NCBI GenBank assembly: GCA_031460175.1
Contig: JAVKGW010000004.1
Coordinates: forward strand, 1-59,302
Direction: 5' to 3'
Source of the DNA: Armatimonadota bacterium
GTDB taxonomy: Bacteria; Sysuimicrobiota; Sysuimicrobiia; Sysuimicrobiales; Sysuimicrobiaceae
Length of the DNA stretch: 59,302 nucleotides
Part shown: positions 17,506 to 27,383 of the stretch, piece after piece
How the letters are laid out: each line of letters begins with the position of its first letter
How positions within the stretch are numbered: the first letter of the stretch is position 1
Notes under the pieces: generated by a model
Told to the model about the DNA's origin: nothing
What the model saw: only the letters and a program-made list of their open reading frames with translations
The model's database searches: none
Position numbers and translations under genes: made by a program

Positions 17506-17889
17506 TTACTTCTTGGCCTTCGCCCGCCGACCGGTCCCCACCGTCTTGCGGGGGCCCTTGCGGGTGCGGGCGTTGGTACGGGTGCGTTGCCCCCGCACGG
17601 GAAGTCCCAGTTTGTGGCGTAGGCCCCGGTAGGACCCGATCTCGATGAGGCGCCGGATGTTCATGGCCACCTCCCGGCGGAGGTCCCCCTCCACCCGGTA
17701 GTTCCGTTCCACGAACTCCCGGATCCGGGAGACCTCCTCCTCCGTGAGGTCCCGCACCCGTACGCCCGGACGGATCCCCGTGTGCACCAGGACCTCGTAG
17801 GCCCGGGACCGACCGATGCCGTAGATGTGGGTCAGGGCGATCTCCACGGGTTTCTCCCGCGGAAGGTCCACCCCCGCGATCCGTGCCAT
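17506..17889 (-). CDS. rpsM: 30S ribosomal protein S13
   Basis: 127 residues. It begins [20 protein letters not shown] and has [10 protein letters not shown], the helix-hairpin-helix region, [19 protein letters not shown], and a Lys/Arg-rich C-terminal tail that reaches toward the P-site tRNA. It forms head bridges to the large subunit. It follows rpmJ. Confidence 0.97.
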   Translation of the reverse strand: MARIAGVDLPREKPVEIALTHIYGIGRSRAYEVLVHTGIRPGVRVRDLTEEEVSRIREFVERNYRVEGDLRREVAMNIRRLIEIGSYRGLRHKLGLPVRGQRTRTNARTRKGPRKTVGTGRRAKAKK

Positions 17890-17899
17890 CTCCCCCTCC

Positions 17900-18013
17900 C
17901 TAGCCCTGCTTTTGCCGGTGCTTGGGGTTCTCGCAGATCACCCGGATCCGCCCGTGGCGGCGGATGATCTTGCATTTCTCGCACATCCGGCGCACCGAGC
18001 TCCGAACCTTCAT
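17900..18013 (-). CDS. rpmJ: 50S ribosomal protein L36 (zinc-binding form)
   Basis: 37 residues: it begins [20 protein letters not shown] and ends [12 protein letters not shown]. The CxxC...C...H zinc ligands are all present. It was read directly from the minus strand, being too short for routine ORF lists. It lies in its usual place between infA and rpsM. Confidence 0.97.
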   Translation of the reverse strand: MKVRSSVRRMCEKCKIIRRHGRIRVICENPKHRQKQG

Positions 18014-18057
18014 CCCTTTCCCTCCCTCTTACCGGGGACCTCCCCGCGGAAAGACGC

Positions 18058-18279
18058 TTACCGATACCGGTACGTGATCCGGCCCCGGGTCGGATCGTAG
18101 GGACTCAGCTCCACCTTCACCCGGTCCCCGGGGGAGATGCGAATGAAGTGGATCCGCATCTTCCCGGAGATGTGGGCCAGGACCCGGTGGCCCGTGTCCA
18201 GCTCCACCCGGAACATGGCGTTCGGGAGGACCTCCACCACGGTCCCCTCGACCTCGATGACGTCCTTCTTTGCGGACAT
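18058..18279 (-). CDS. infA: translation initiation factor IF-1
   Basis: 73 residues, one OB fold. The family pattern is [20 protein letters not shown], then [20 protein letters not shown] and the C-terminal [15 protein letters not shown]. It occupies the A site of the 30S subunit during initiation. It lies between map and rpmJ; the KOW-domain gene found here in many Firmicutes is absent. Confidence 0.97.
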   Translation of the reverse strand: MSAKKDVIEVEGTVVEVLPNAMFRVELDTGHRVLAHISGKMRIHFIRISPGDRVKVELSPYDPTRGRITYRYR

Positions 18280-18304
18280 CCCTCTTTCCGCGCAAACGTT
18301 AATG

Positions 18305-19093
18305 TTACCGTTTTTGTCCTTCCTCGTCCAGGAGGGTGAGGATCTCGCACCCCTCCTCCGTCACCGCCACCGTGTGCTCGAAGTGGGCGGAGGGCTGGCC
18401 GTCCGCGGTGCGCACCGTCCACCCGTCCCCGTCCACCACCGTCCGCCACGTTCCGAGGTTCACCATGGGCTCGATGGCGAGGGTCATCCCCGGCTGCAGC
18501 ACGAGCCCCTTCCCGGGCCTCCCGAAGTTCGGGACCTGCGGATCCTCGTGGAGTTCCCGCCCCACCCCGTGGCCCCCGAAGTTCCGCACCACGGAGAACC
18601 CGTGGGCCTCCACAAAGGACTGGATGGCGTGGCCGATGTCCCCTAGGTGTGCCCCGGGTCGAACCAGGGCGATGGCCCGGTACAGGGCCTCCTCCGTCAC
18701 CCGCACGAGCCGGGCCAGCCGCGGGGGGATCCGGCCCACGGGGACCGTGGTGGCCACATCCCCGTGGAAACCGTCCACATAGGCTCCCAGGTCGATCTTC
18801 ACGAGATCCCCCTCCCGCAGGACGCGTCGGCCGGGGATCCCGTGCACGATCTGGTCGTTGACGGAGACGCAGATGTTGGCGGGAAAGCCCCGGTAGCCCT
18901 TGAAGGAGGGGACTCCGCCTTCCCGCCGGATGGCCTCCTCCGCCACCCGATCCAGGTACGCGGTGGACACCCCGGGCCGCACCGCCGCGGCCACCACCCG
19001 CAGGGCCCGGGCTGCAACCTGTCCCGCCCGGCGCATCCGGTCGATTTCCTCCCGGGTCTTGATGTAGATGCCCCGGGTCCGTACGTCGTTCAC
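18305..19093 (-). CDS. map: methionine aminopeptidase type I
   Basis: 262 residues with the pita-bread fold. Metal ligands are visible in [17 protein letters not shown] (Asp pair), [15 protein letters not shown] (His) and the Glu residues of MTLAIEPMV and [12 protein letters not shown]. It removes the initiator Met co-translationally. The start is GTG 19093, giving a GTGA overlap with the adk stop; the frame is open further up only as adk antiparallel noise. Confidence 0.95.
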   Translation of the reverse strand: MNDVRTRGIYIKTREEIDRMRRAGQVAARALRVVAAAVRPGVSTAYLDRVAEEAIRREGGVPSFKGYRGFPANICVSVNDQIVHGIPGRRVLREGDLVKIDLGAYVDGFHGDVATTVPVGRIPPRLARLVRVTEEALYRAIALVRPGAHLGDIGHAIQSFVEAHGFSVVRNFGGHGVGRELHEDPQVPNFGRPGKGLVLQPGMTLAIEPMVNLGTWRTVVDGDGWTVRTADGQPSAHFEHTVAVTEEGCEILTLLDEEGQKR

Positions 19094-19752
19094 GCTCGTC
19101 CCGTCCTTGCCTCGTCCAGGATGGTGCAGAGCCGGCGGGTGACCTCCTCCAGTCCCGCGGCCCCGTCCACCTCCCGGAACACGCCCCGGGCCCGGTAGTA
19201 TTCCACGAGGGGGGCCGTCTGCCGTTCGTAGACCTCCAGGCGCCGGGCCACGGCCTCCGGTCGGTCGTCCGGGCGCTGGTAGAGCTCGCTCCCGTCCAGG
19301 TCGCACCGGCCCGGAACGCGCGGCGGGTGGTGGTCCTCGTGGTACACGTGGCCCGCGGCCCGGCAGATCCACCGTCCGCCCAGGCGGCGCAGGAGGGTTT
19401 CTTGGGGGACCCGGAAGAACACCACCAGGTCCAGCCGCCGACCCATCCGGTCCAGGAGGGCATCGAGGCCCTCCGCCTGGGGGCGCGTGCGGGGGAAGCC
19501 GTCGAGCAGAAACCCACCCCGCGCATCGGGCTCCCGGAGCCGCTCCTCCACGAGGCGCAGCATGACCTCGTCCGGCACGAGCTCCCCTCGGTCCACGTAG
19601 GACCTCGCGAGCCGTCCCAGCTCTGTACCCCGCGCGATGGCCTCCCGGAGCATGTCGCCCGTGGCGATGTGGGGGATCCCGTAGCAGGCAGAGACCCGGG
19701 CCGCCTGGGTTCCCTTGCCCGCGCCCGGAGGCCCCAGGAACACCACGTTCAT
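19090..19752 (-). CDS. adk: adenylate kinase
   Basis: 220 residues. The P-loop GPPGAGKGTQA is at 7-17, with the NMP-binding region IATGDMLREAI and the LLDGFPRTRPQAEGLD motif. The LID domain carries a C-x4-H ... C-x2-D set (ICRAAGHVYH and GRCDLDGSELYQRPDD), a metal-stabilised variant. The long LID form is usual in Gram-positive bacteria. ATG 19752 overlaps the secY stop (ATGA). Confidence 0.96.
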   Translation of the reverse strand: MNVVFLGPPGAGKGTQAARVSACYGIPHIATGDMLREAIARGTELGRLARSYVDRGELVPDEVMLRLVEERLREPDARGGFLLDGFPRTRPQAEGLDALLDRMGRRLDLVVFFRVPQETLLRRLGGRWICRAAGHVYHEDHHPPRVPGRCDLDGSELYQRPDDRPEAVARRLEVYERQTAPLVEYYRARGVFREVDGAAGLEEVTRRLCTILDEARTGRA

Positions 19753-21032
19753 CGCAGAAAGCCTTCGTAGTGCCGCATGAGGACGTAGGCCTCCAGCTGT
19801 CGCATGGTCTCCAGGGCGACCCCCACCACGATCAGCACGGAGGTGCCCGCCAGGTAGAGGGTGAGGCTGCTGGCGGCCCGGAAGAGAAGCGGAAGGACCG
19901 CGATGGCGCTCAGGAAGAGCGCCCCCACGAAGGTGAGGCGCTCCGTGACCCGCATGAGGAACTCGCTGGTGGGACGTCCCGGACGGATCCCGGGGATGAA
20001 CCCTCCGTACTTCTTGATGTTGTCCGCGATGTCGTCCGGGTCGAACTGGACCGCGGTGTAGAAGTACGTGAAGACGATGATGAGGACCGCGTAGAGCAGG
20101 GTGCCCAACCAGTGCTGCCCGGGCTGCAACCGCTGCCCCCAGTCCACCAGGGGCTGCCAGCGCACGAAGCTCGCCACGGTGCTGGGGAACTGCAGCACGG
20201 AGATGGCGAAGATGATGGGGATCACGCCCGCCTGCACGATCTTGAGGGGGAGGTGCGTGGTCTGCCCGCCCAGCACCCGCCGGCCCACCACCCGCCGTGC
20301 GTACTGGACCGGGATGCGCCGGGTGGCCTGAGTGATGAAGATGACGGCCACGATGCTGAGAAGCACCAGCACCACGTCCAGGAGGAACAGCAAGAACGAG
20401 GCGGACCCCACCTGGATGGTGGCCAGGGTGGCCGCGATCTGCCGGGGGATGCGGGCCACGATTCCACCGAAGATCAACAGCGACACCCCGTTGCCGACCC
20501 CGTGCTCCGTCATGACCTCTCCCATCCAGGTGAGGACCATGCTGCCCGCCACCAGGGTGGAGAGGATGAGGGCCCAGTTGAGGGGGCTGTAATCCGTGAT
20601 GGCCCGGCCCTGGCTGAAGGCCTGGATGAGGCCCGTCTGGCCCCATGCCTGGAGAGCTGCGAGGGGAATGGTGAGGTAGAGGGTGTACCAACCGATGCGG
20701 CGGCGGCCCGCCTCCCCCTCCTCCCGCGCCATCTCCTTGAGGCGGGGGAAGGCCACCTGCAGCAGGCTCATGATGATGGAGGCGGTGATGTAGGGGATCA
20801 CGCCCAAGGCGAAGATGCTGAAGTTCTCGAGCGCCCCGCCCACCAGGAGGTTCAGGAATCCGAAGGCTGTCCCTTGGGCCGCCTGCTGGAACTGCTGCCG
20901 GACGGCCTCCACGTTCACGCCCGGCACCGGGATGTGGGCACCCAGACGGAACAGGGCCAGCATGAGGGCCGTGAACATCAACCGGCGGCGCAGGTCCGGG
21001 ATCCGGAGGGGATTGGCAAGGCCACCGATCAC
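19749..21032 (-). CDS. secY: protein translocase channel subunit SecY
   Basis: 427 residues with ten predicted helices. Landmarks are RLGAHIPVPGVNVE after TM1, FALGVIPYITASIIMSLL, EHGVGNGVSLLIFGGIVARI, HLPLKIVQAGVIPIIFA and the cytosolic loop NIKKYGGFIPGIRPGRPTSE. It forms the Sec channel in the inner membrane. The GTG 21032 overlaps the rplO stop (GTGA), so it is coupled to ribosomal protein synthesis. Confidence 0.97.
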   Translation of the reverse strand: MIGGLANPLRIPDLRRRLMFTALMLALFRLGAHIPVPGVNVEAVRQQFQQAAQGTAFGFLNLLVGGALENFSIFALGVIPYITASIIMSLLQVAFPRLKEMAREEGEAGRRRIGWYTLYLTIPLAALQAWGQTGLIQAFSQGRAITDYSPLNWALILSTLVAGSMVLTWMGEVMTEHGVGNGVSLLIFGGIVARIPRQIAATLATIQVGSASFLLFLLDVVLVLLSIVAVIFITQATRRIPVQYARRVVGRRVLGGQTTHLPLKIVQAGVIPIIFAISVLQFPSTVASFVRWQPLVDWGQRLQPGQHWLGTLLYAVLIIVFTYFYTAVQFDPDDIADNIKKYGGFIPGIRPGRPTSEFLMRVTERLTFVGALFLSAIAVLPLLFRAASSLTLYLAGTSVLIVVGVALETMRQLEAYVLMRHYEGFLR

Positions 21033-21502
21033 GGGATGACCTCCGCACGCCCTCCTGCCGCTTCGATGGCCGCCTTGGCGGAGGCGGTGAAGGCGTGAGC
21101 CCGCACGGTGAGGGGACGCGTGAGCTGGCCCGTCCCCAGAACCTTGATGCGGCCCTTCCGGGAGACCACGCCGGCTTCCCGCAGCCGCTCCGGGGTCACC
21201 TCGCTGCCCGGGTCGAACCGCTCCAGCTGCTTGAGGGTCACCTCCACGTACGGCGGCCGCGGGGGTCCTCCCGTGTGGGAGGCTCCGTACGCCCGCACGC
21301 CCCGCTGGAACGGGATCCGCTTGCTCAGCGGGGTCTGGCCTCCCTCGAATCCGGGGCGGGGCCCCTTACCGCTCCGGGCCTTCTGCCCCTTGATCCCCCG
21401 GCCCGCGTACGTCCCGTGCCCGCTGCCGATTCCCCGCCCGACCCGCTTGCGCCGGCGCTTAGCACCGGGCGGGGGTGCCAGGTTATCCAGCCGTAGCGGC
21501 AT
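21029..21502 (-). CDS. rplO: 50S ribosomal protein L15
   Basis: 157 residues. The Gly-rich N-terminus is RVGRGIGSGHGTYAGRGIKG, followed by GFEGGQTPLSKRIPFQRG and the C-terminal HAFTASAKAAIEAAGGRAEV. The ATG lies inside the end of rpmD (20-nt overlap) and is preceded by GGAGGAGGGAGAGG, an unusually strong ribosome site that explains efficient restart. Confidence 0.96.
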   Translation of the reverse strand: MPLRLDNLAPPPGAKRRRKRVGRGIGSGHGTYAGRGIKGQKARSGKGPRPGFEGGQTPLSKRIPFQRGVRAYGASHTGGPPRPPYVEVTLKQLERFDPGSEVTPERLREAGVVSRKGRIKVLGTGQLTRPLTVRAHAFTASAKAAIEAAGGRAEVIP

Positions 21503-21701
21503 CCTCTCCCTCCTCCACCTCCACGGGCTCCACCGCCACCAGGTGACGGACCTTCCGGAGGGCGCCCTCGAGTTCCGGGGACCACATCCGTACCACGGAC
21601 TGCCCCCTCCGGCGCAGGCCCAGGGTCCGCACCGCGGCCCGCTGGTCCTCCGTGGTGCCGATGAGGGATCGCTGCAGGGTGAGGCGTACCCGACCCGCCA
21701 T
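21483..21701 (-). CDS. rpmD: 50S ribosomal protein L30
   Basis: 72 residues, slightly longer than the usual 58-62. The core reads GRVRLTLQRSLIGTTEDQRA and RTLGLRRRGQSVV. The extra C-terminal residues are acidic (VEPVEVEEGEDAATAG) and overlap the start of rplO. It sits 2 bp after rpsE. The identification rests on the core motif and the conserved spc-operon position. Confidence 0.92.
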   Translation of the reverse strand: MAGRVRLTLQRSLIGTTEDQRAAVRTLGLRRRGQSVVRMWSPELEGALRKVRHLVAVEPVEVEEGEDAATAG

Positions 21702-21703
21702 CC

Positions 21704-22228
21704 CTATCCTCCCACCGCGGCCCGCCCCAGGATCTCCTCCACCCGCTTGCCGCGGGCGGCGGCCACCTCTTCGGGGGTGCGCAGCATCCGCAGGCCCTTG
21801 AAGGCCGCCCGGGTGAGGTTGATGGGGTTGGTGCTGCCCAGGGCCTTGGTGAGCACGTCCCGGATGCCCGCCGCGTCCATCACGGCCCGGACCGCGCCGG
21901 CTGCGATGACCCCGGTCCCCTCGCGGGCGGGTTTCAGGAGCACCTCGGACGCCCCGAACTTCGCGATGACCTCGTGCGGGATGGTGGTTCCCCTCCGGGG
22001 GATCCGCACCAGGTTCTTCTTGGCGTCCTCCACGGCCTTGCGGATGGCATCGGGGACCTCCGCGGCCTTTCCGATCCCCACGCCCACCACGCCGTCCTGA
22101 TTCCCGACCACCACCATCACCCGGAAGTTGAACCGCTTGGCCCCCTGGGTGACCTTCGCCACCCGGGTGATGGAGACGGTCTTCTCGAAGCTCAGGGTGA
22201 CCTCGTTGGGGCTTACGGGTTCCGCCAT
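21704..22228 (-). CDS. rpsE: 30S ribosomal protein S5
   Basis: 174 residues. The N-terminal dsRNA-binding-like domain holds [20 protein letters not shown] and [20 protein letters not shown]; the C-terminal half holds [20 protein letters not shown]. It takes part in decoding fidelity and mRNA entry. It is between rplR and rpmD. Confidence 0.97.
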   Translation of the reverse strand: MAEPVSPNEVTLSFEKTVSITRVAKVTQGAKRFNFRVMVVVGNQDGVVGVGIGKAAEVPDAIRKAVEDAKKNLVRIPRRGTTIPHEVIAKFGASEVLLKPAREGTGVIAAGAVRAVMDAAGIRDVLTKALGSTNPINLTRAAFKGLRMLRTPEEVAAARGKRVEEILGRAAVGG

Positions 22229-22237
22229 CCTCGCCTC

Positions 22238-22615
22238 CTAGAACTCCAGGCCCTCGCTGCGGGCACCTTCCGCCAGGGCCCGCACCCGACCGTGGTACTT
22301 GTAGCCCCCCCGGTCGAAGACCACCCGCGTGACCCCTTTGGCCTTGGCCCGCCGGGCCAGGAGCTGCCCCACGAGGCGGCTTTGCTCCGTCTTGGGAAGC
22401 CCCTTGAGTTGATCCCGGATCTCGGGATCCAGGGTGCTGGCCGCAGCCAGGGTGTGTCCTCGCTCGTCGTCGATCAACTGGGCATAGATGTGCTTGAGGC
22501 TCCGGAACACGCTGAGGCGGGGACGCTCGGCGGTGCCGAACACCTTTTTCCGGATGCGGGCGTGCCGGATCTTCCGCCGCTGGTTCCGATCCTCCTTCAA
22601 GATCATGACCCCCAC
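22238..22615 (-). CDS. rplR: 50S ribosomal protein L18
   Basis: 125 residues. Landmarks are [40 protein letters not shown] and [20 protein letters not shown]. It binds 5S rRNA. The GTG 22615 directly abuts the rplF stop with GGGAGG 6 nt upstream; an ATG three codons in (22606) is an alternative. Confidence 0.96.
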   Translation of the reverse strand: MGVMILKEDRNQRRKIRHARIRKKVFGTAERPRLSVFRSLKHIYAQLIDDERGHTLAAASTLDPEIRDQLKGLPKTEQSRLVGQLLARRAKAKGVTRVVFDRGGYKYHGRVRALAEGARSEGLEF

Positions 22616-23167
22616 CTACTTCCTCCCGCCCGCGCGGCCCGCCTTGCCGGGCTTGAGTTTCAGGATTTCGCCCGCATACCGAATCCCCTTCCCCTTGTAG
22701 GGATCCGGCGGGCGGAGGGCCCGAAGCTGGGCGGCCACCTGCCCCACCAGCTCCTTGTCGATTCCCCGCACCACGATGCGGGTGGGAACCGGGACCTCCA
22801 GGGTGATGCCCGGAGGGGGGGTGAACTCCACGGGATGCGAGAACCCCAGCTGGAGGACCAGCTTGCCGCCCTGGAGGGCCGCCCGGTACCCGGTACCCAC
22901 CAGCTCCAGCTCCTTGGTGTACCCCTCCACCACGCCCCGCACCATGTTCGCCAACAGGGCCCGGGTGAGGCCGTGGAGGGCCCGGTGGTGCCGGAGATCC
23001 GTGGGACGCTGGACCACGAGGCTCCCGTCCTCCACCACGACGCGCATGTCCGGGTGCACGGTGCGCTCCAGCTCCCCCCGGGGCCCCCGCACCCGCACCC
23101 GGGCACCGTCCACCTGAACCTCCACTCCCGCAGGGATGGGGACCGGCATCCGTCCGATGCGACTCAT
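22616..23167 (-). CDS. rplF: 50S ribosomal protein L6
   Basis: 183 residues with two L6 domains. It starts MSRIGRMPVPIPAGVEVQVD and has VRGPRGELERTVHPDM, LELVGTGYRAALQGGKLVL and the C-terminal RPPDPYKGKGIRYAGEILKL. It supports the sarcin-ricin region. Order rpsH-rplF-rplR is standard. Confidence 0.97.
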   Translation of the reverse strand: MSRIGRMPVPIPAGVEVQVDGARVRVRGPRGELERTVHPDMRVVVEDGSLVVQRPTDLRHHRALHGLTRALLANMVRGVVEGYTKELELVGTGYRAALQGGKLVLQLGFSHPVEFTPPPGITLEVPVPTRIVVRGIDKELVGQVAAQLRALRPPDPYKGKGIRYAGEILKLKPGKAGRAGGRK

Positions 23168-23176
23168 GGCCTTCCC

Positions 23177-23578
23177 TCACCAGACAAAGCAGATCACCTC
23201 GCCGCCCACCCCGGCCGCCCGGGCCTGTTGATCGGTCATCACCCCCTTCGAGGTGGAGAGGATGGCGATGCCGAGCCCTCCCTGGACCCGGGGGATCTGA
23301 TCCCGCCGGACGTAGATTCGGCGGCCGGGCTTGCTGACCCGCCGGAGTCCCAGGAGGACCCGCTGCTTCTTGGGGCCGTACCGAAGCCGGATGGAGAGAA
23401 TCCCCTGCTTGCCGTCCGGTTCCACCCGGTAGTCCGCGATGTACCCCTCCTCCTTCAGGATGCGGGCGATCTCCGTCTTGAGCCGGCTCGCCGGGACCTG
23501 CACCTCCTCGTGCCCCGCGGCGTTCGCGTTGCGGATCCGGGTCAGCATGTCCGCGATGGGATCCGTGACCTTGCTCAT
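23177..23578 (-). CDS. rpsH: 30S ribosomal protein S8
   Basis: 133 residues. It starts [20 protein letters not shown] and has [20 protein letters not shown] and the C-terminal [20 protein letters not shown]. It binds the central domain of 16S rRNA. The gene follows rpsZ by 9 bp. Confidence 0.97.
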   Translation of the reverse strand: MSKVTDPIADMLTRIRNANAAGHEEVQVPASRLKTEIARILKEEGYIADYRVEPDGKQGILSIRLRYGPKKQRVLLGLRRVSKPGRRIYVRRDQIPRVQGGLGIAILSTSKGVMTDQQARAAGVGGEVICFVW

Positions 23579-23587
23579 CCGGGTCCC

Positions 23588-23773
23588 CTACCAGCTGGCC
23601 TTGGTCATGCCCGGGATCTCTCCCCGATAGGCGAGCTCCCGCAGGCAGATCCGGCACAGTCGGAACTTCCGGAACACGGCCCGGGGGCGCCCGCACCGCT
23701 CGCAGCGGCTGTAGGCCCGGACCCGGAACTTCGGGGGCCGCTTCCACTTCTCGATCAAGGCCTTCCGTGCCAT
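23588..23773 (-). CDS. rpsZ: 30S ribosomal protein S14, zinc-binding type Z
   Basis: 61 residues, the short zinc form. It has [17 protein letters not shown] and [20 protein letters not shown], giving a complete C-x2-C...C-x2-C site. This form is common in Gram-positive bacteria and Thermus. ATG 23773 lies 8 bp after rplE. It was separated from a longer open frame by its ribosome site and motif start [12 protein letters not shown]. Confidence 0.97.
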   Translation of the reverse strand: MARKALIEKWKRPPKFRVRAYSRCERCGRPRAVFRKFRLCRICLRELAYRGEIPGMTKASW

Positions 23774-23781
23774 GCTTCCTC

Positions 23782-24348
23782 CTAGGACGCCGCGGCCGCC
23801 GGCTCCCGCTCCCGGAAGGGCAGGCCCAGCAGGCGCAGCAGTTCCCGGGCCTCCTCGTCCGTGCGGGCCGTGGTGACGATGGCGATGTCCATGCCGCGGA
23901 TCTTGTCGATCTTGTCGTAGTCCAACTCCGGGAAGATCAGTTGCTCCCGGATGCCGAGGTTGAGGTTGCCCCGGCCGTCCAGCTGCCGCTCGCTGAAGCC
24001 CCGGAAGTCCTTGATCCGGGGCAGGGCCACGTGGATGAACTTCTCCAAAAACTCCCACATGCGGTTGCCCCGCAGGGTGACCATGACCCCGATGGGAGCC
24101 CCCTTGCGCAGCTTGAAGGCCGCGATGGACTTCCGGGCCCGGGTGATCACGGGCTTCTGTCCCGCGATGACGGCCAGCTGCTCCGCCGCCCGATCCGCCT
24201 GACGGGGGTCCTGCGCCCCTTCCCCCACCCGCATGTTCAGCACCACCTTCACCAGGCGCGGGATCTCCATGGGGTTGCGGTACCCGAACCGCTGCTGCAG
24301 GGCGGGCCGCACCTCCCGCAGGTACTTCTCCTTCAGCCTCGGCACCAT
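23782..24348 (-). CDS. rplE: 50S ribosomal protein L5
   Basis: 188 residues. Landmarks are [50 protein letters not shown] and the C-terminal [20 protein letters not shown]. It binds 5S rRNA and contacts P-site tRNA. It follows rplX by 7 bp. Confidence 0.97.
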   Translation of the reverse strand: MVPRLKEKYLREVRPALQQRFGYRNPMEIPRLVKVVLNMRVGEGAQDPRQADRAAEQLAVIAGQKPVITRARKSIAAFKLRKGAPIGVMVTLRGNRMWEFLEKFIHVALPRIKDFRGFSERQLDGRGNLNLGIREQLIFPELDYDKIDKIRGMDIAIVTTARTDEEARELLRLLGLPFREREPAAAAS

Positions 24349-24355
24349 ACGCCCC

Positions 24356-24703
24356 TCACGCCTTATCGATGAGCTCCCCGGACTTCTTCGCGTACCGCAC
24401 CCGTCGGCCGTCCGGCAGGACCCGCACCCCGACCCGGGTGCGCCCCTTGGTCTCGGGGTCCACCAGCATCACCTTGGAGGCCGGGATGGGGGCCTCCTTT
24501 TCCACGATGCCGCCCTGGGGGTTCTTGGGGGAGGGTTTCATGTGGCGCTTCACCAGGTTCACGCCCTCCACGATCACCCGTCCCTCCCGGGGGAGCACCC
24601 GCAGGACCTTGCCCCGCTTTCCCTTGTACTTTCCCGAGATGACCACCACCAGGTCCCCCTTCCGGACGTGCATCCTGACGCGGTCGGCTCCCACGACGGG
24701 CAT
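24356..24703 (-). CDS. rplX: 50S ribosomal protein L24
   Basis: 115 residues with an N-terminal KOW motif ([19 protein letters not shown]) and [20 protein letters not shown]. It is an assembly initiator of the 50S subunit. The first ten residues ([10 protein letters not shown]) precede the usual start; ATG 24692 (MHVRKG) is a possible shorter start. Confidence 0.95.
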   Translation of the reverse strand: MPVVGADRVRMHVRKGDLVVVISGKYKGKRGKVLRVLPREGRVIVEGVNLVKRHMKPSPKNPQGGIVEKEAPIPASKVMLVDPETKGRTRVGVRVLPDGRRVRYAKKSGELIDKA

Positions 24704-24704
24704 C

Positions 24705-25073
24705 TCAGAGCACCTCCGGCGCCAGGGAGATGATCTTCATGAACTGCCTGTCCCGCAGCTCCCGGGCCACGGGCCCGAAGATCCGGGTGCCCCGGGGATT
24801 GAGCTGCTCGTTGATCAGCACCGCGGCGTTGTCGTCGAAGCGGATGTACGATCCGTCCGGCCGACGGATCTCCTTGCGGGTGCGCACGATCACCGCCCGC
24901 ACCACCTCCCCCTTCTTGATGGGGCTGTTGGGGACCGCCTCCTTCACGGAGGCCACCACGATGTCCCCCACCCGGGCGTACCGGCGGTTGCTCCCGCCCA
25001 GGACCCGGATGATGCCGATCTCCCGCACACCCGTGTTGTCCGCCACCTTCACCCTGGACAGGTTCTGCAGCAT
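24705..25073 (-). CDS. rplN: 50S ribosomal protein L14
   Basis: 122 residues. It starts [20 protein letters not shown] and has [20 protein letters not shown] and [20 protein letters not shown]. It forms bridges to the 30S subunit. Spacing to rplX is 1 bp. Confidence 0.97.
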   Translation of the reverse strand: MLQNLSRVKVADNTGVREIGIIRVLGGSNRRYARVGDIVVASVKEAVPNSPIKKGEVVRAVIVRTRKEIRRPDGSYIRFDDNAAVLINEQLNPRGTRIFGPVARELRDRQFMKIISLAPEVL

Positions 25074-25076
25074 GGT

Positions 25077-25397
25077 CTATCCCTCCCCGGGCTGTGGGCC
25101 TTCCGGCTCCTCCACGGCCTCCACCGCGGCCGGGTGGGCCCGCTGGAGGATCTCCACCACCCGCCACCGCTTCTCCTTCGAGAGGGGACGGGTCTCCATG
25201 ATGCGCACCACGTCCCCCACCCGGCAGGCGTTGTGCTCGTCGTGCGCCTTGAACTTCCGGTGCCGGCGGACGGGCTTCTGGTAAAGGGGGTGGCGGGTCA
25301 CCGTCTCCACCCGGACCACCACCGTCTTGTCCATCCTGTCGCTCACCACCTCGCCTACCAGGACCTTGCGCTTCCCCCGAACCCTCACCTTCTCCAC
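25077..25397 (-). CDS. rpsQ: 30S ribosomal protein S17
   Basis: 106 residues against a usual 80-90. The OB-fold core has [40 protein letters not shown] and [19 protein letters not shown]. It continues with an extra, acidic, Pro/Gly-rich tail ([15 protein letters not shown]). The core binds 16S rRNA; the tail is probably disordered. Confidence 0.96.
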   Translation of the reverse strand: MEKVRVRGKRKVLVGEVVSDRMDKTVVVRVETVTRHPLYQKPVRRHRKFKAHDEHNACRVGDVVRIMETRPLSKEKRWRVVEILQRAHPAAVEAVEEPEGPQPGEG

Positions 25398-25406
25398 GGC
25401 CTCCTC

Positions 25407-25601
25407 CTACACCCGAACCCCGCGCTCCGCGAGCACGGTCTTCAGCCGGGCGATGTCCTTGCGGACCTCCCGCAGACGCGAGGGGTTCTGGGCCTTCCCC
25501 GCACGGATCTGGATCTGCAGGCGGAAGGCCTCCTGAACGGCCTCATCCAGCCGCCGCTGCAGCTCCTCCGTACTGAGCTCCCGCATCTGTTGCGCCTTCA
25601 A
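25407..25601 (-). CDS. rpmC: 50S ribosomal protein L29
   Basis: 64 residues, helical hairpin: it begins [20 protein letters not shown] and contains [19 protein letters not shown]. The TTG at 25601 overlaps the rplP stop (TTGA) and has GGGAGGG about 8 nt upstream, so I prefer it to the internal ATG 25586. It lines the peptide exit site. Confidence 0.94.
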   Translation of the reverse strand: MKAQQMRELSTEELQRRLDEAVQEAFRLQIQIRAGKAQNPSRLREVRKDIARLKTVLAERGVRV

Positions 25602-26029
25602 TGGAGCATCCCTCCCGCGCGCTCCTCCCGCCGGACGAACCGTACCCGCACGGGGAGCTTGTACCCCGCGAGTTCCAACGCCTCCCGGGCCACCTCCTCT
25701 CCAACCCCCCCAAGCTCGAAGAGGATGCGGCCGGGCCGCACCACGGCCACCCAGTACTCCGGGTTGCCCTTGCCCCCGCCCATGCGGGTCTCCGCGGGCT
25801 TCCGGGTCACCGGCTTGTCGGGGAAGATCCGGATCCACAGCTTCCCCCCCCGCTTGATGTGGCGGGTGATGGTGCGGCGGGCGGCTTCCAGCTGCTGGGC
25901 GGTGATCCACCCCGGCTCCATGCACTGCAGGCCGTACTCCCCGAAGACCACGGTGTTCCCGCTGTAGGCCATGCCGGTGCGCCGTCCCCGGTGCTGCTTG
26001 CGGAACTTCACCCGCTTGGGCATCAGCAT
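25598..26029 (-). CDS. rplP: 50S ribosomal protein L16
   Basis: 143 residues. Landmarks are [40 protein letters not shown] and [20 protein letters not shown]. It organises the A-site tRNA contact. It is coupled to rpmC by a 4-nt overlap. Confidence 0.97.
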   Translation of the reverse strand: MLMPKRVKFRKQHRGRRTGMAYSGNTVVFGEYGLQCMEPGWITAQQLEAARRTITRHIKRGGKLWIRIFPDKPVTRKPAETRMGGGKGNPEYWVAVVRPGRILFELGGVGEEVAREALELAGYKLPVRVRFVRREERAGGMLH

Positions 26030-26045
26030 GATGCGCCTCCCTCCT

Positions 26046-26714
26046 CTACGCCCGAGCCCGCAGGGCGCCCGCCTCCCGGCGGGACTCCGGGAACACGTCC
26101 CCCCGGTACACCCACACCTTGACCCCGATCCGGCCGTACTTGGTGAGGGCCTCCGCCACCCCGAAGTCGATGTCCGCCCGGAGCGTGTGGAGCGGAACCC
26201 GACCCTCCCGGTACCACTCGGACCGGGCGATCTCCGCGCCCGCGATGCGGCCCGAGACTTCGATTTTAATGCCCTTGGCGCCCGCCCGCAGGGCCCGCTG
26301 CACCGCCTGCTTCATGGCCCGCCGGTGGGCCACCCGGCGTTCCAGCTGCTGGGCCACGGTCTCCGCCACCAGTTGCGCCTCCAGCTCCGGCCGACGGATC
26401 TCCTGGACGTTCACCTGGACCTCCTTGCCCGTCAGCGCACTGAGCTCCTGGCGGAGGGCATCGATCCCCACCCCGCCCCGGCCGATGAGGATGCCGGGTC
26501 GGGCGGTGTGGACCGTTACCCGGATGCGGTTCCCCTGGCGCTCGATCTCGATGCGGGAGATCCCCGCACGGAACATCTTCTCCTTGATGTACCTCCGGAT
26601 CCGGAGGTCCTCGTGGAGCTGGTCCGCGAAGTTCTTGTTGGTCCCGAACCACCGGGACTCCCAGTCCCGGATGATCCCGATCCGCAGCCCCACGGGGTGT
26701 ACCTTCTGTCCCAC
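26046..26714 (-). CDS. rpsC: 30S ribosomal protein S3
   Basis: 222 residues. It starts [20 protein letters not shown] and has a KH domain with [20 protein letters not shown] (GxxG-type loop), then [20 protein letters not shown] and [19 protein letters not shown]. It forms part of the mRNA entry helicase. Confidence 0.97.
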   Translation of the reverse strand: MGQKVHPVGLRIGIIRDWESRWFGTNKNFADQLHEDLRIRRYIKEKMFRAGISRIEIERQGNRIRVTVHTARPGILIGRGGVGIDALRQELSALTGKEVQVNVQEIRRPELEAQLVAETVAQQLERRVAHRRAMKQAVQRALRAGAKGIKIEVSGRIAGAEIARSEWYREGRVPLHTLRADIDFGVAEALTKYGRIGVKVWVYRGDVFPESRREAGALRARA

Positions 26715-26726
26715 CGTCAGCCCTCC

Positions 26727-27071
26727 TCACTCCCGCTCCGCCACCACCACGGTGACGTGGCAGGTGTGGCGGCGGATGATGTCCGCCCTTCCCCGCGCCC
26801 GTGGCCACAGCCGCTTCCACATCCCGCCCCCAGGCCCCCGGTCCACGGAGATGCGGGCCACCACGAGGTGGTCCGGATCCAGTTCCAGGTTATGCTCCGC
26901 GTTGGCCACCGCGGACCGGATGGCCTTCTCGATCACCCGGGCCCCCCGATGGGGCAGGACCCGGAGGAGGGCCAGGGCTTCCTGCACGGGCCGCCCCCGG
27001 ACCACATCCGCCACCCGGCGGACCTTCTTCGGGGACATCCGGATGTACTTGGCGATGGCCCGGGCCTCCAT
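26727..27071 (-). CDS. rplV: 50S ribosomal protein L22
   Basis: 114 residues. It has RMSPKKVRRVADVVRGRPVQ, AIRSAVANAEHNLELDPDHL and the extended loop PGGGMWKRLWPRARGRADII that reaches into the exit tunnel, the classic site of macrolide-resistance changes. Confidence 0.96.
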   Translation of the reverse strand: MEARAIAKYIRMSPKKVRRVADVVRGRPVQEALALLRVLPHRGARVIEKAIRSAVANAEHNLELDPDHLVVARISVDRGPGGGMWKRLWPRARGRADIIRRHTCHVTVVVAERE

Positions 27072-27073
27072 GG

Positions 27074-27373
27074 CTACTTCTCCTCCCTCCGCCGCACGGT
27101 GGTGGTGCGCTCCCCCCCCCCGCCGTGGCCCCGGAAGGTCCGGGTGGGCGCGAACTCTCCCAGCTTGTGGCCCACCATCTGCTCCGTGATGTAGATGGGC
27201 ACGTGCTTGCGGCCGTCGTACACCGCGATGGTATGCCCCACGAACTCCGGGGTGATGGTGGAGCGCCGCGACCAGGTGCGGATCACCCGCTTCTCCCGCC
27301 GCTCGTTGAGGGCGCGGATCTTCTCCAGGAGGTGCGCGTCCACGAACGGTCCCTTCTTCTTGGATCGGCCCAT
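27074..27373 (-). CDS. rpsS: 30S ribosomal protein S19
   Basis: 99 residues. It has [40 protein letters not shown] and [20 protein letters not shown]. It sits in the 30S head and contacts the A-site finger. It is 2 bp from rplV. Confidence 0.97.
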   Translation of the reverse strand: MGRSKKKGPFVDAHLLEKIRALNERREKRVIRTWSRRSTITPEFVGHTIAVYDGRKHVPIYITEQMVGHKLGEFAPTRTFRGHGGGGERTTTVRRREEK

Positions 27374-27383
27374 TCCCCTTCCC

